NCBI GenBank assembly: GCA_037903355.1
Contig: JBAJFE010000014.1
Span: forward strand, 2,046,001-2,110,000
DNA from: Trichuris trichiura
Taxonomy: Eukaryota > Nematoda > Enoplea > Trichinellida > Trichuridae
Direction: 5' to 3'
Length of the DNA stretch: 64,000 nucleotides
How positions within the stretch are numbered: position 1 is the first letter of the stretch; every line of letters begins with the position of its first letter. A program made the translations under genes and the position numbers. Of this stretch, positions 1-14,900 are shown piece by piece. The notes beneath the pieces were generated by a model, which was given only the letters and a program-made list of their open reading frames with translations, had not been told where the DNA came from and searched no databases.

Positions 1-2947
1 CATCTAAGCGTGACGTTCAGCTGAGCAAGGCATGACAGCAGTAGAAGTCGTCAAAACTTACACGAGCGTTGTTCGATAGCAGCAGTGCACTTCTCAATTT
101 ATACGATTAGATGAAATTGTAATGTTGCTTACTAATGCGAAGTTAAGTGGAGAATTACTGTTTTTTTTAATTTTGTCACTAAACCGAAACGGATGATTTC
201 AGCCATAGATGTAATTCTTAGCTGATGCGCAAAGAAATCTGACTGTGGAAGCAAGTATAAGTTTCTCGAAGAGTGGCTTCGTCGAAAGGTAACATCGGAG
301 TAGTGGTAAACTTTACTCTTCCTTGCCGGCAGCGTAACCGACACTTTCAAACACTGCGGAAAGTTGAATGCTTTCCAGAACATTAGCTACCATTGACAGA
401 AATGCAAAACAACCCTTGCTAAACCACAGAGATGGCATATGGGCTGAATAAGAAAAGCTGACTTAGCCAAAAGTTTGACTTTCAGCGAAAAAGATACAAT
501 GGCGCATGGAAAACTGATTTGCTGGAAGGCAACTATCCATACGGGCTAGACATGATTTCTATTTGCTCTTGTCCAGCGTGACTTCGGCATGATGCGATTA
601 GCGATCGAATGCCCATGAGTCATGCAGTTGCATCCTCATAAAAACGCAGTCAGTTGCTTTGCGTTAAAAACTGTTGCATATACCTCTCATGACTGTGTTT
701 GTTCAGTAGACATTTATTGCTCACGAAGGGAAGACCAGAGAATTCATGCAGGATGTGAAATATCTTTGGACCTTCAGACGGATCAGTAAATGGTATTTTT
801 ATAGCATCACAGTTTTCTCTGTTATAACTTCTGTTTCTTTGATCCTTCAACTGCATTTTAATTTCCAACTGGCGAAACGCGATAAAGGTGGACGCGTTTT
901 TTAAATAGATTTGACGCATTACAAAACTTTCGTAACGGATGTCGCTGCTTCATGTCTGCCTGTCATCAGCGCATAATGTCGCTCGCTGAAAATTGTCGTA
1001 GTACATAACGTCAGGCATTAAATGCAAATGACTGGGCAAAATCCTCCCTGAATGTTCCACAATTAAGCATTCGTTACAAAACGGATAGTACCCATACGAT
1101 GAACGTATAGTCCGGAAGTAGTGCATAACCCATCTACATTTTTACAAGAAGTTTAACGATCCTTCAATTTAATTGACTTCGTGAGCTCTATTAATGGAAT
1201 TAGAAGTCTAAAATCCACTTCCTCACTGCGAGAAAAATTTAATCGGTACCGTACATTTTCGCGACACGGTTCGTTCTTTCTGCCTTACTCAACAATTTTT
1301 GCTAGTTCAAACATAATGGTTTACTTCCTCCAAAATGAGTCAATAAACGACATTTAAAAATTATTCACTTTGGAAGTGCTTCCATGCAGAGACGTTCGAA
1401 GGGTATAGTGCTGTTGATATTCAGTTTTTCGTAGGGCCAGACAGACTGGGTAGCTTGAAGCTGCATGCATTTTTGGAGTCGATGTTTGTATATCTGCTAC
1501 AATGTTCGTCATAAAATAGTAGGAAAGTGCCTTATAAAGTTCTGGGAAGCGATTCACACTTTGGAACGCTGTTGCTTTTGACTGGTTGATCTTGTGAGGA
1601 ATTGGTTTTGAAAGACCTACACAATCCAATAACTTAAGGACTTTTTGTTCTATTCAACTGTCTGTAACATCATTTGAAACAATATATGAAATATGAAGTG
1701 TTTGAGGTAGCTGTATGATTGATCATCTCCTTTCAAAAAGCAAAAAAGATCTTCTTCCGAAATAGACAACTGGAACCGCATAGTGAAAAAGTTTTCTTAA
1801 AATCACGTTTAAGATTATGAGAGTTTACTAGAAAACGCAGTAAACCATAGAGGCAATCAGCAGTTGATATGAGAGAACATACACTCAGAATACACTGATG
1901 CTGTATCGATTCGAAGCGTCACATGAGAATGGCATTTTCCTTGAAACTTCAGCGTCTGCCGATCATCTGCTCCCACCCATTAACGTTTCGGCTGAATGGA
2001 AAGAAGAGTAAAAAGAAATTTTACGTCGCGATTGCAAGCTCGCTACGCCTGTTGATCGTTTATTGTTTCGTCTAAAGTCACCTTCTGTCATTGGACTCCA
2101 TTAAACGACATGCTGGGGCGTAAAAAACACGTTCCAGAGAGAATCTTGTTTAGATCTATCGATTCGTACCGCAGCGTAGACATTACCTTCTGCGTGTCAA
2201 GTCTGTCTGGTACGATTTAAAAGTTCGCTCAAAATTTCCTGCCTTTGAAAGCCAACGGAAAAGGTGGCATAATTGGCGAACAGCTTTTATTCGTGAAACA
2301 ATGCCAACGCACTGATCCTATAGCACTGCCAACTAAGAACGCAGGTTTTTATATAGTTTATAATTGCGTCGAGCATCTGAACATAATAATACTTTACGTT
2401 TAAACCGGATGGCATGCATTTTATATTTGTGTTGTTGATTCAATCAGCCTTTGGCAATGACAACATTTCTGGATGATTGATTGATGAATGAGCAATGAGA
2501 ACAGGCTGGCAGAACTGAAATGGTGGAACAGTTTTTTGCCTTTAATTTTAACCTCTGTGGGTTCGTTGGTAATCACTTTTAGGGCTCTATTTCTTAAATT
2601 GACCAAACAAAACTGTTTAATCGGCTGCAAAGGTACCGTTTAAGTGAACTACAGATTCAGTCAGACTCGGCTGAACGATTACTATTGACTTCTGCTGCTC
2701 TGTGTTAACCTGTCGTCTTGGGTGCCGTGAAATAATTGATAGGAGGTAAGTATAACTTTTTAAAGATGGTTTCCAAGTTCGCTAGATTATTCGCTGGAAA
2801 GAGAAATTACATTCCAAACGTTTGGCAGCAGCGGAAAATGACGCACCGCACCAGCATACTACTATAAAGAGTTTTTCGTTCATTCATGCAGTTTTTCATT
2901 TTCCGCGTATTAAGAAGACAGCTTCAATGTCATTTACGTTCTAGAAT
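1..2947. other. Upstream intergenic region, no recognised gene
   Basis: No reading frame here has a recognisable domain or a convincing exon chain. Two minus-strand open stretches (650-919 and 1354-1629) have no motif I can name. A donor-like GTAAGT at about 2745, 200 bp upstream of the cotransporter start codon, could end a 5' untranslated exon, but this is not supported further. Confidence 0.5.
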
Positions 2948-5900
2948 ATGGCTGAAGGCCACAACAAACCGCAAGTTGAAATAGTGGTGGATGGTGCGTC
3001 TGAAATTACTGAGGTCTCTCCAACGGCCAACGGTGCGTCAGCAAGTGCTGAAGTTTCTCCAAAGATCGATGGCACCCCAGCAGCAGGCAATGAAATGCCT
3101 GAAGGTACGGTTCGACAGAAACAACTGCAGTTTACTATCGACCCTACAATCAATCAAACAAGCGAAAGTGGAGGAGCGTCTGTTACGGATTTACCCGTTA
3201 CTGATCTTGAAAAAGAACCACAATTTGATCATTACCGAAACGCACTTTCCATTAAAAGGGAGGTAATTCCCCGCAGACCAAGTCTTAAGCAATTACATGG
3301 AGTTGAATGGGACCAAGAAAAAGAACTCACGCCATTGCCTCCACAAAAGGCAACGGTCGGATCAGAAAAGAAAAAGTTAGGATGGATCGAAGGAGTACTA
3401 GTAAGTAAGCTATAGTACAACCCGATCTAATATCTTGAGATGAGCTTTTACTTGACACATTCATGCATAAATTGAACATTGTATTTATAGATCATTGTTG
3501 CATAGATAACAGTAAAGAAAATATGTTAGAAGTTCCAACTTAGTTCGCAGAAATTGATGACTTTCCCCTTTTGCAGAGGAGAGAAGATGCAGTTAACATT
3601 TTTTCTTAAGATCAGATGTGTGCTGAACATAATCGGCGTCATGTTATATCTGAGAATTAGTTGGGTTGCTGCCCAAGCTGGACTGCTTCTCGGTAGCTTG
3701 GTGCTGCTTCTTAGCTCCGCCATCGTCTTCCTGACAGCGTTGTCTATGAGCGCAATTTGCACAAATGGAAAAATCAGAGGCGGTAATTGATTAACGATTG
3801 GCATATTTCCTGCCGGAAAAAAGCGTTTATCTTTTTTTTCAGGTGGGACGTACTTCATTATATCAAGATCACTGGGTCCTGATTTTGGCGGTAGCATTGG
3901 AATAATTTTTGCGGTTGCAAACGCAGTGTCAGCCGCCGTCTATCTGGCCGGCTTCGCCGATACCGTGCTGGAAGTTATGAAGGTGAATAAATTTAGTATA
4001 AAAGCACATTTTGAAAACCGCTCGATCTTAGAGTCACAATACTTATATAGTTGATGGTGGCGTTAACGATATTCGCATAATAGGATGGATCACAGCTATT
4101 TTTCTCCTAGCTGTCGTGTGCGCTGGTCTCAACTTCGAATCGAAAGCACAAATTGCCCTACTTGTGGTACTTGTTATTTCTCTCTTAAATTACTTCATTG
4201 GCCTATGTATGAGCCCTACAACGCTTCAACGTGCCCAAGGGATCACAGGATTTAATGGTACAACGTTGACAGAAAACTCATTGCCTGACTGGCGCGGAGA
4301 GACTTTTGCAAGCGTTTTGGCGGTGTATTTTCCTGCTGCGACAGGCTTCTTAGCGGGTGCTAATATATCTGGTGATCTGAAAGAACCAGAAAGGGCTATT
4401 CCGAAAGGAACTATAATCGGCGTCACAATCACTTCCATTCTTTACTTAGCAGTGCTGTGGTTCACTGGTACTACGTGTTTAAGGTAATGTGCAATTACTT
4501 TCCGTTCTGCGCTTGTGCTTGAAGAGCAATCTGAATAAGCATTCTGCTTTCATGAAGCTTAATGATAAGCCGCTTTAGTGTCAAACTAAATGTACCAGAA
4601 AATTGTAGGCTGCTCCGCAATAGGGTGGGTGCATTATCATGTGAAAGACGAAAGTGGCATCATGAAATGAGTTCAAGCAATCTTAGATTTGCGAGCTATT
4701 TTAAGAATGAGTAATCATCTAATTCTCTAACGTTCAATGAACCTTGGTGCAAGAGGTTCACAAAGTACATCTAGTTAACTAACACGTACGATTAGCTATA
4801 GCCGATTACGTTGCCTTACGTAGCTAGCCAGAAAAGTCATTTACAGTTTTGGCCCTATTAAAGCAATAGCAATATCACACTGTCGCATACCACTAGTGCA
4901 CATCATTTTTGAAGATATCCGCTTCAAGATGATTAAATTGATTAACTGCCATCTACTGCTTAGAAAAGGGCAATACTGCTAATAAGTTTTTGAATAGTTC
5001 TGTCTCATGAGGTTAACTATTGTAATGAAATGAGCACCTGCTTATTAGCATCTCATTGGCGCACCAGAGGAAAAGCAATTGAAATGATGCTACTTTCAAC
5101 GCAGGTAGGAAATAAGACCGAGTGAATATTGTCAAGGGGTTTGAAAAGCTGGAATATAAGAAAGGGTGATTGCTTCATTGTTACTGATAAGTCGAAGTAT
5201 GCTCACGCAAATGGAAATTCCGATGCAGTTTAGATTGCAAACGACTTTATGCTTGCTGCCATAAAGGCTTATGACAGAGAAAGCACCTTGGAAGTTGAAC
5301 AGCAATAACTTTATTAGTCTATTTTGGTATAATGAACTATTTGGTACTCTTTGCATATCTCTATCATATCTTGGAAGATTAGCAATCGTGCATTTTTGGC
5401 CATAATTTGATGTCCTTATCAAAACCATTGCCATTGCGCAATACTCGCTGACCCGAGCAATTCAGAAAGAAGAACCCGGATTGCAACAGTGAGACAAAAG
5501 GTTCGCTTACAACATAACGCTTTCGTCTCTTACTTCGTGAATAAGTGCTGAGCTACTTAAAACTATTCTGATGGGAGTAAAAAGATTGAAGCTTTAGACG
5601 CCCTACGCGTTTGCTAATCATGAGTGATTCCTAGCACGTGCATTCGTCCGGAATGTAAAGATTTAAAAATTCGCGCTGTTTTTAAGCTATGCTTGTAAAA
5701 TATTAATAAAACGCAAACAGTCGAGCACGAATCTGCTCTTTCGTAGAAGACAGATTCTATTCAACTTGAAACGAGATTCATTGCTGCTTGCGGAAAGCCC
5801 TCATTCACAGCTTTCGTTATGGCTTAACTAGCAATGCTGGATGGGTAAGGGCCAATTGCCTTAACAGAGCCATAAATCCAACGATAGCAACAGAACAACA

Positions 5901-8900
5901 TCCTTCTGGGCATTAAGCGTCTGCGTGCTTTCACTTTTATTGATTTTTACAAGTAAAATTCTTTTTACAAATTTCAATCAGTTTCATTCATTAGTCAGGG
6001 TTTTACTGATTCCTTTCCAGTACTAAAAGTTGTAAACTGGCCGAAGCAGATTTAGATGATTGAAGATGTGAAGTTAGTTTTTGTCCCAGAAAATTGAATT
6101 TCTTATAACATGGAAAGCTGCGTTTCAAACCTTGAGTTATCTCATAATTTGTTTAATGGACCCCAGAATAGAATATGCTTGATTCAAAGAGGGAAACGTG
6201 TTATTTCTCAAAGACTTTCTTCAAAAGATTTCAAGAGGTCGAGCAGTTAGCTAAAAGCTATTGAATTTATATTTAAGACATCTACGAAACTTAAGAACGG
6301 AATTTTGCGTGTAAAACTATGTAAGGTCGACACTGATAAGAAAGCCCAGTGATCACTGACATAATTGAAAACGTTTCTTCAGTTTATAGACTTCCTGCCT
6401 ATCTGCGCTCTTATAGTATTTACATGCTTAAAGCAAACTGAATAAATAACTAACGTTTACGGTATTCGTTTGCTCCATTATAAACGATTTACTTTTGCAT
6501 CGCGATTACTCGATCAAAAATGAAGATTGTTTCTGAACTTTAGAAAACCTCAAGTGCACGCAGATTTCTTATAATCGTAAACCAAATAACTCCCCCAAAC
6601 TTTTTTTTGTTTTACGCTGAGAATAAGCGCAGGTATCTAAATTATTTTTGTTTTTTTTAGAGATGCGTCTGGTTTAGTAGAAGACCTCAATAACGGAATG
6701 CTGTCAGCCTGTGCAGTCAATCAAACCTGTGTTTATGGGCTTCACAACTACTACCATGTAAATGAGCAGCCAAAATTATTAAAATAACACTTCTGAAGTT
6801 TCTTTTGGCTTTGCAGATTCTGGAACTAGAAGGCGCCTGGGCACCGTTAATCACAGCCGGCGTATTTTCGTCAACTCTAAGCTCCGCATTAGCGTCGACA
6901 GTTTCCGCTCCAAAAGTACTGCAGGTAACTATTAAGCGACTTTCCTCCGCCCTTGCTGATCGAAAGTCTGCTAAGCGTAAATTCTGCGTGTTACAGAAAA
7001 GTGCAAAGCGGTCAATCTTTTACGTTCCACTGTCCTTATTTTATTGATTCAATTTTCAGAAGAGCGTTGGAATAGCAAGCGATTGCAAACCCTTTGATGC
7101 GGTAATTTTATTTAGGTTAGAAAAGGTTTCAGAACGAGCGAGAGTTAAGCGCTTCTTTGCAACGGATGTATAGTTTCAGTTTTTCTTAAATGGCCTGGTT
7201 CGGGAAGTCCGTCAGTAGCTATCAAAAACAAAAAGTCTCCCAAGGGATCGTCAGGCTTATGTTGGCTGGAATGAAAATCGTATAGGTGGAGCCTCTGATC
7301 TGAAGAGCGGCCTATTCTGCGTGCGGTAATGAGACCATGCGTTCTTCTGTGCCGTTCTGCGTGAAAAACACGTGAATCATTCCTTTGCCTAGCTTGTTTG
7401 TGTAATTCGCGTTACATATCCTTTGGTCATCTAATAATTGCTTAATTCGGCTACTGGATCGATTGGTCATGTATCACAGTGGACGCATTCAACTAACCCT
7501 TGACCTGGAATGCGTAAATTGTCTTAACAGGTTTGAACAGTTTCATTGGCATTTTACGCGGATTTGGCCTGCCTGAAAGTAAAATGCTTTATTTGTAATC
7601 ATGAAAAAAGTACTCGAAGCTTTCGAGATATCTTGAGTCACCTGTTGCAAAAGGGTAAGCGAAGTGCAGGTAACCCTCGTTGTACGTAATAATGACAACC
7701 ATGATAAAGATTAATCATGATAGTAATTCATTCGCATATGCCAGAAAGATCAATGAAGTGCACCTTATAGCTTTCACTTTTCAGCGATGTAGCGTAGGAC
7801 ATTAATCACAGCTTTGTCATACCGCGAACGCTTCTTCAGTATCAGCCTAAGCAATTACAGTGCCTGCATCATTCATTTTGGTTAATCGCGTTAAACGTTG
7901 CTCCATCATCGTAAGAAGCACATAATTCCATACTTTTTAGTACAAAAGGCCATTATAATTGTTCTGTTTATCCTTATCTGCTTTATCATTAATATGTGAA
8001 TACACAGCCTTCTATTATTGCGAACACTAACTGCACCCCGCTTTTGAATCGCGCTTTCCCACAGGCACCCAGAGCAAGTAAAGACATAGGACATGACATA
8101 TGTTAGCTGCACACCGCTACCCATGATAAACGTTCCGAACCAAAAACTGCGGATACAACGGGAGATTTACGTGTTCATAACGGTTTCGGAAGGCATGTTC
8201 CCCGTTGTCATCGCTAAACACCGCGTGTCTTTTGTCGGATGCGGTATTCCCATACTGGTTTCCAGTCCCAGTTGTTCCTGACGTCGCACAAGCAATTGCA
8301 ACTGCAACTAAATTACAGAAGTGGTTTATTGGTGAATTTGTGAGCGAATTTCCAGAGAAAGTATTGAGCAACTTTTTTTCGTAACTTTCGCAGCTCCTCT
8401 TGTTCCGTCGTGAGCGATCTAAGAAAGTATGTATCTGTTCGGTAATGGGTTTAGGACAGCGGTAACAATAGGTATGATTACTTCGATGAAGTGCAGGACT
8501 GGCATTTATTAACAGCAGACAATTGGCAAGACTGCCATTCCCTTGAAAGTGCATTCGCGTTGGGTGCAATCATTAAAAAATATCAATTCTACACCATAGC
8601 AGTCTAACCACCTCCGCTGTTACTGGCTGCCAATTTTATGCCATTGCAGAATCGCCGAAGACGAAACAGAAGCAATTCCAAAACACACAAAAAATTTGTA
8701 AATACCGCGTTCCAATGAAAGACACCCGGTGCTCAGCAATGACAATGGGGAACATGTTTTCTGAAACTGCCGTTCAACGTACAGGCCGCTCACCGTATCT
8801 GCACTCTTTGATTCTGAACATTTGTTGTCGATTGCAATGACGCGAACAAGTGTTATTTCTTATGGCTTTAATTGCTCCTGGTTGCCTACGAGAAAACCTA

Positions 8901-11900
8901 ATCCATGAGCACGGTGTAGTTTAAGATAAGCCGGAATAGGTGATCATAATGCCAGAAGGGGGTGTATTCAAGGACTTCGTATTAACAGTTGTGGAATCAT
9001 GAACTTTTTATGATGATGCTGCAATGTCCACGCAGTTAATCAAATTGAAATGAATGATGTTGGCCTTGGGATTGGTTATTAGCCTCCTACTGACTTTCTG
9101 ACGATGCATCCGCTCCATCATCACATCATGATTAATGTCTTGCGCTACTACGCCGCTCAAAAATGGCAGCAATCAGGCGCACATAATTGTTCTTTCTGGC
9201 ATACCTGATTTACTGCCACAAATCGTCTTCCCTCTTGATGTCTATTCTTCCCGTCTTGATGACTATTTGATATTTGAATTACTTGAGTACAAAGTGTGAC
9301 GTATGACAGAACTCAATCTAGCATATCAAAAAAATATTAATGATTAAGGACATGTAGCGGGAACTTCACAGCTTGGATAAAAGGAACGACTCGCGTGATT
9401 CGTGAGGAACGGGACCGGAAGGCGCGTGATCTCATCATCATACGCAGGATAGATCAAACTTTAAGCTATACGACTCCATCTATAAACATCGTCGTTATCT
9501 TTTCTGGTCACTCTCAGAGGGAGGGACATGGCAATGAAATTCTTCCTGTGTTTTTTAATCTGTTGTGGATTTCGACATTACAGCCGCATGCGTACCCAGA
9601 GTCCCATCGCAACCAGAACTCTTCCGTTCATATATTCTGCATTTTCACTCGCTTAAGGAAATCAATCTGTCAACTGAACGACCTGTAGGTCAAATGACTG
9701 TCACCAGTAACTTCTAAGCTTGTGTTTACCAGTTGCGTGTCCTCAAGGCTCCCTTTCCTGAAATGCGCGTCCGTTGATCTGGAACCACAGGTTTCAAAGA
9801 ATCAACCTTTTCTTGGTCTTGGGTTACCACGTTTCTACCTTCGCGTGGCGTAAGATGTTAGCTCTTCCGTTGGTAACTGAACCTCCGCTTTGGCGGACCT
9901 GGGATTCTGCCTACAGTATGTTCTATATGTACTTGCCCAATATGGAGTACTTTTGCAGCTATTTTGGATGAGACAAAGCAAATACTGTCTAACCAGCTTT
10001 AGTTTTCGTTAGGCTACGCTTCTGAAGTGTTTCCTTTTCGGGGGCCACGTACCTATGCATTTGTTTACCTCTTTTTCCGTGGAATACATGCCCGCATGTT
10101 ATTATATCGGAATATTTTAATTGGGACAGGTTTTGTGGCAAAACGTCGAGTGATCAATAGGTGAACAGCTTTCTAGCAAGGCCTACCTTCAGTATTAGAA
10201 ACCGGGGGAACGCGCTCGGCGGACATAGATCAGTAGGCCGGCCCCCGCGTTAGCAATCTGAGCAAGTATGGCCATTTGACAAGAGAGCAGAAACGTACAA
10301 AATGCCTGACCCTGGGAGCATAGGGTAAACGAAGATTCCTCATCGGCAGTTGGCTGCGCCAAAGTGAGGGCTCAACAGTCGATGGGGCAGCGTTACCCTG
10401 GTGATTAGGCCACCAGCAGTTTACCATATTTGAATCGCTTCGCCTTTCGTCACAAGCATTTTGCAGGGATCAGACATAAAAATTTGCTGATACCTATGGA
10501 AAGAAAGCCATGAAGAAACACGGCAAAGCAGACCAAGGCAACTTGGAGGCAGACATAAGTCAGGTATCAGGTTTGTTTAGAGCGAATGAGGACATGCGGT
10601 GAGCCGTGTGCTTTGAAACATGGCGCACCTAAAGGAATTTGTTAAGGCGTCTTTCAGGTGATGCGAACAGTAGTTTGACAGCTTAAAAAGTGGCTTTACT
10701 AATAGGTTATACTTGAGAGACGGGAGCAACTTGTACGTAGGCTAGCGTGACTAATTACTACCCTAAAAAATGGAAACAATAGCAAACAAACGCCCTTTAT
10801 TTGGTACAGAACGCTCGTGGTGTTACTCGTTTGGATCCTGATTCAAAACATTAGTGCTGCGTGAATGCAGACGGCAATGAAGCCATTATCTTACGATTCC
10901 TCACCACAAATAATGAGGTAAATAAGATTTCTTAAAAACAGTAGCTTCGGCATCTTTAAATATTCACAAAAGCTCTAACGGCATAAAAAGTTCCTGACAA
11001 CAGCAAAAATTCGCGGGGCAATCAATGGCACTTATCTTGGGTGCAACTAAGAAAACGAAAACTTTCTTTCCAACTTACTTAGCAATGAATGCACACATAA
11101 AACCGCGCGTTTCCATCCAGACATTTTTGGTCATTTCCCTTGAATTGTGTTCGTTAGCTGGAAATAGTTATACTCCCTCTTTGCGACTGTTTTAATCGTA
11201 GTTATTTTAGGCGGTGGCGCGAGACAGGATCTTCCCATACATTGGCTTCTTCGCCAAGGGCAGCAAAAAATCAGACGAACCTGTGCGAGGGTACCTGCTC
11301 ACCTTTGCAATTACCGTCGGCATTATAGCAATTGGGGATATCAACCAAATAGCTCCGCTGATATCGAACTTCTTCATGGCATCCTATGCACTAATCAATT
11401 ATGCCTGCTTTGACGCCTCGTTCGCAAAGTCTCCAGGCTTTCGTCCAGCCTTCAAATTCTATAACATGTGGCTCTCGCTACTTGGAGCGTTCACTTGCAC
11501 AGTGATGATGTTTTTCATTAGTTGGGTCAATGCATTAGTAACTGTGATTTTTATCATGCTTCTATACGTTTACCTGGCCAGGAGAAAGCCAGGTAAGACG
11601 GCTAGTTATCTTCAGGGATCAAGGATATTTAGCTACAAAATTAAATGCTCAATAGTGCAACCTGTTACCAAATGCACTTTTCTTACTTTGCCTCAGCAAA
11701 GCCTCTTCCAGATGTCAACTGGGGAGACAGTACTCAAGCCAACTCCTTCAGAAATGCTGTTCACAACATGCTAAAACTGCAAATGACTCAGGATCACGTA
11801 AAGACCTACAGACCAATGATCCTTCTTCTCACAGGCAACCCTTGTAAGCGAAAAGACATGGTCAACTTCGTCTCGAACATAACAAGAAGCCAGGGCATGC

Positions 11901-14900
11901 TTATTTGTGGACAGGTACTGCAGGTAGGTGACAGTAAGGTAAAAATACTTACAGGAAGTTTTACACACCTCTTTTAGGCTCCATTAGATGATAATACCTT
12001 GCATGCAAGGTACCAGTTTTCGCGCAAAATTATTTGGTGGCTGAAGAAAAGGCACATCAGAGCCTTCTATTATTCTTACTTGGCAAGTAGCTTGCAGGAA
12101 GGAGTGCTGGCGCTACTCCAACTTTGTGGAATGGGAAAACTAAGTCCCAATATAATGATCATGGGTTTCAAACACGATTGGGAAACATCAGACTACGCCG
12201 CTGTAAAGGAATATTTCCTAATAATTCAGTAAGTACACCATTTCCGAATATCCAGTAAATTTAGTTTCTTTGAAAAATCTTTCCCCTACTAACTAGATGA
12301 TTACATTCCTTCTCTGAGATCAGATGTTTTACGAGCAAGGAGGGCTAGCCGATGCGCGCCAATAAACGTTCACAAGCAGCCTTTTATTGAAAACTAATGG
12401 TGGTCCAATGATCAAAACTTCGTTCTTTAATGCCGTCTTTCTCCCATAATAAGACTTGGTTTTATATTTATTTTTCCTTCAAAAGGCATGGCAAGGCTTA
12501 TTTTCCGGGGTGGTGTATTATCATTTCAGCTACCACACTCCACACTTGTTCATTTACTTATGCGCAGAAGCCAATACGAAGCATACATCTAAAGGAAGAA
12601 AAAATATCGCAACTGGGGCTAATTTCAGGGTAGGGCTTATATTAAGGAGCATCGTAAAAGTAATGCTAGGGCGTATTTTCAGAGGGGGTCATATTGTAGG
12701 GGAAACGCGGTATCATTCGTTGTCGGCAACCAAAGGTAATCTTTTTTTTAAGAAAATGAACTTAGCAAATTTGGCACTGTTTCGGCGCTAGTCAAGGGCC
12801 TATGTTCAGTGAAACTTCAACGGTACATAAGAAAAGTTTAGTAACAGTCAGCAACAAGGCGCTTCTCATTTGATCAGTCGATTCACAAAAAGAGTGCAGT
12901 GGGTGTAACATAGGCCTTAATATAAAGTCAGAAAAGTTTTGAAAATTAAAGCGTTTCATGCAAGCTTTATAAAAATTCCAAAGTAAAAAAAGCCGCGGTT
13001 TGCTTTATCATACAGTTAACGCCTCAACTATTAAATTCACTGCTTTAATGCCGGCATTTAGTCAGGGCGTGTTGCCTACCGCACGCAATCACTCAACAAA
13101 TATAAATTTGTCACAATTTTTTCTGAAATGAATCTAATGAGGATATTTACACTTTCATGGAGGGCAAAAAGCCGCAGTAGCAACCAGCGCTTACTTTTCC
13201 CATGTCGGCTAAAAGTGAACGTTTGTTTGATTTACGAATCTTTCAGAAACTGTATCCCTTCGCGCACCTGCTTAAATAGGTGGCCCTCAAGATACCGAAA
13301 CGTCGAAAATACACTGCTAAGTTCAGCCTTGTAGCAGTTGTGCATTTTACAGGGCACTTTCGGCCTATTCGGGATATTGACCCTAACCATCCATAAATTT
13401 GCATCTGCGTTGAAGTAGCAGAGTGCCTGCTCACAATACTTCCAACGCTGACGGTGGAATATAAACGTCCTAAAACATCTGAGTTCAGACCAAACATTCT
13501 ATAGGAAGTTTAGTTTTTTAACTTACAAACGTTAAGGACAAATAAACCGGCATCACCCGCACAAGACTATTTAAGCCACACTGCTCCGTACCATTACGTT
13601 TTAAAGAATGTTCTTAAATTCAGCAGCGGCTTTGATTTCAACAAAGGTGTTGGCATCCTTCGCCTATCCAATATTGCAAAAGCCCCAGTTGAGAAGGAAC
13701 CAAGGCCGTTTACAGAAACTTGCAATTCAGAGCCACAACAACTGAATACATTGCATTTATCGGCGGATATGAGAACAAGCCGCAGGAGCACTCTCAGCAC
13801 GTCACAGTCAGTTGAAAGTTTTTCCATATTTGCTCAACGGCTTTGGCCGACGGAGTCGGAATTGAGAAAGGTGCGTGTAGCAGCTTTTTTCTTGATTTGC
13901 ATAATCATTGCTGCATTGTAGACTGCAGGAAGAATTACTGAATCCAGCTTTGAAAGACAACAGGTGGGCATAGTAATTTTAGATATTCGGCATAGACTTT
14001 CCGCTATTTGAGTTGATCATTAGCCTGAGCTTCTGTTGTCGCCTACATTTTTTAAGGGTGTTTACATTTACAAATGCACACAGTAGCCTAACAGAAACAT
14101 TTTAGTACACTGGTGAATTATCAGACGTGTAATAGTGATGGTGTACGCAAGCGTACCCTGAAAAACCTTCAAGTAGACAATAACGTTTTAAAATTTTAAA
14201 TTTCGACTGTTGCCGCCACTTACTGTGCGACTACTTGTAAGGAGGGGCAATGCATTGCTTTTTCAACTGACAATATTCCGCCGGTGATTTTCTTTAGATT
14301 TTCAACTGAGAATCGGCTTGCTAGGAAAAGCACTATGAAATTTCATTTTGCATCATACCTTTTTCTGTTAAACAAATGACCACAGACTTCGACACTTACA
14401 TTACATCTCAACAGCGAAGGATGTCTAACCAAGTAACGACCACGCTCACCAGGCTCTGCATGCATGTTGACCTTATTTTGCGATAAGAGAGCTCAATGCG
14501 TGAATCATTTCAAAACGCGGTGGTACGCACACTACACCGTGCAGCTTACGTTTACTTCGGTTAACGATGTTCCACCATAGGACGTTTAGTGAAGAAAACA
14601 TAAACTTTCATAAATTGAACTTATGGAAATACAGTTCGACGTAAGACAACAACTGTTGTTTCTGTTACAGGCAGAGTAGCACTTGCTTACAGCGGTTAAC
14701 AGTAACATCTTTAGGGTGTCTCAACAGAGAAACAAGGCGGAACCGACGGAAACCGAAACCGACCACGTCATACGACGAATTCGTCGAGCAGCCTGAGCGA
14801 AACAAGCGCAAAAAGCCAATTCGAAATTGAGATATTGGACAATGAAGAGAAGAAAAAGAATGGTATTTTAAGTATAAGTAAACTACGCCGAAAACTGGAA

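Larger units (their letters stand above)
6925..11210 (+). other. Cotransporter intron 6 (4286 bp) with repeats
   Basis: The largest intron of the cotransporter. It holds a hairpin at 7549-7587 related to one at 30778-30825, and an inverted duplication (8170-8248 and 8701-8782). A 150-codon minus-strand frame (8117-8569) overlaps the left arm of the duplication, but I recognise no domain in it. Confidence 0.8.

Noticed and set aside
8117..8569. 150-codon minus-strand frame in the cotransporter intron
   Set aside because: Overlaps the inverted duplication and shows no domain; treated as repeat-derived.
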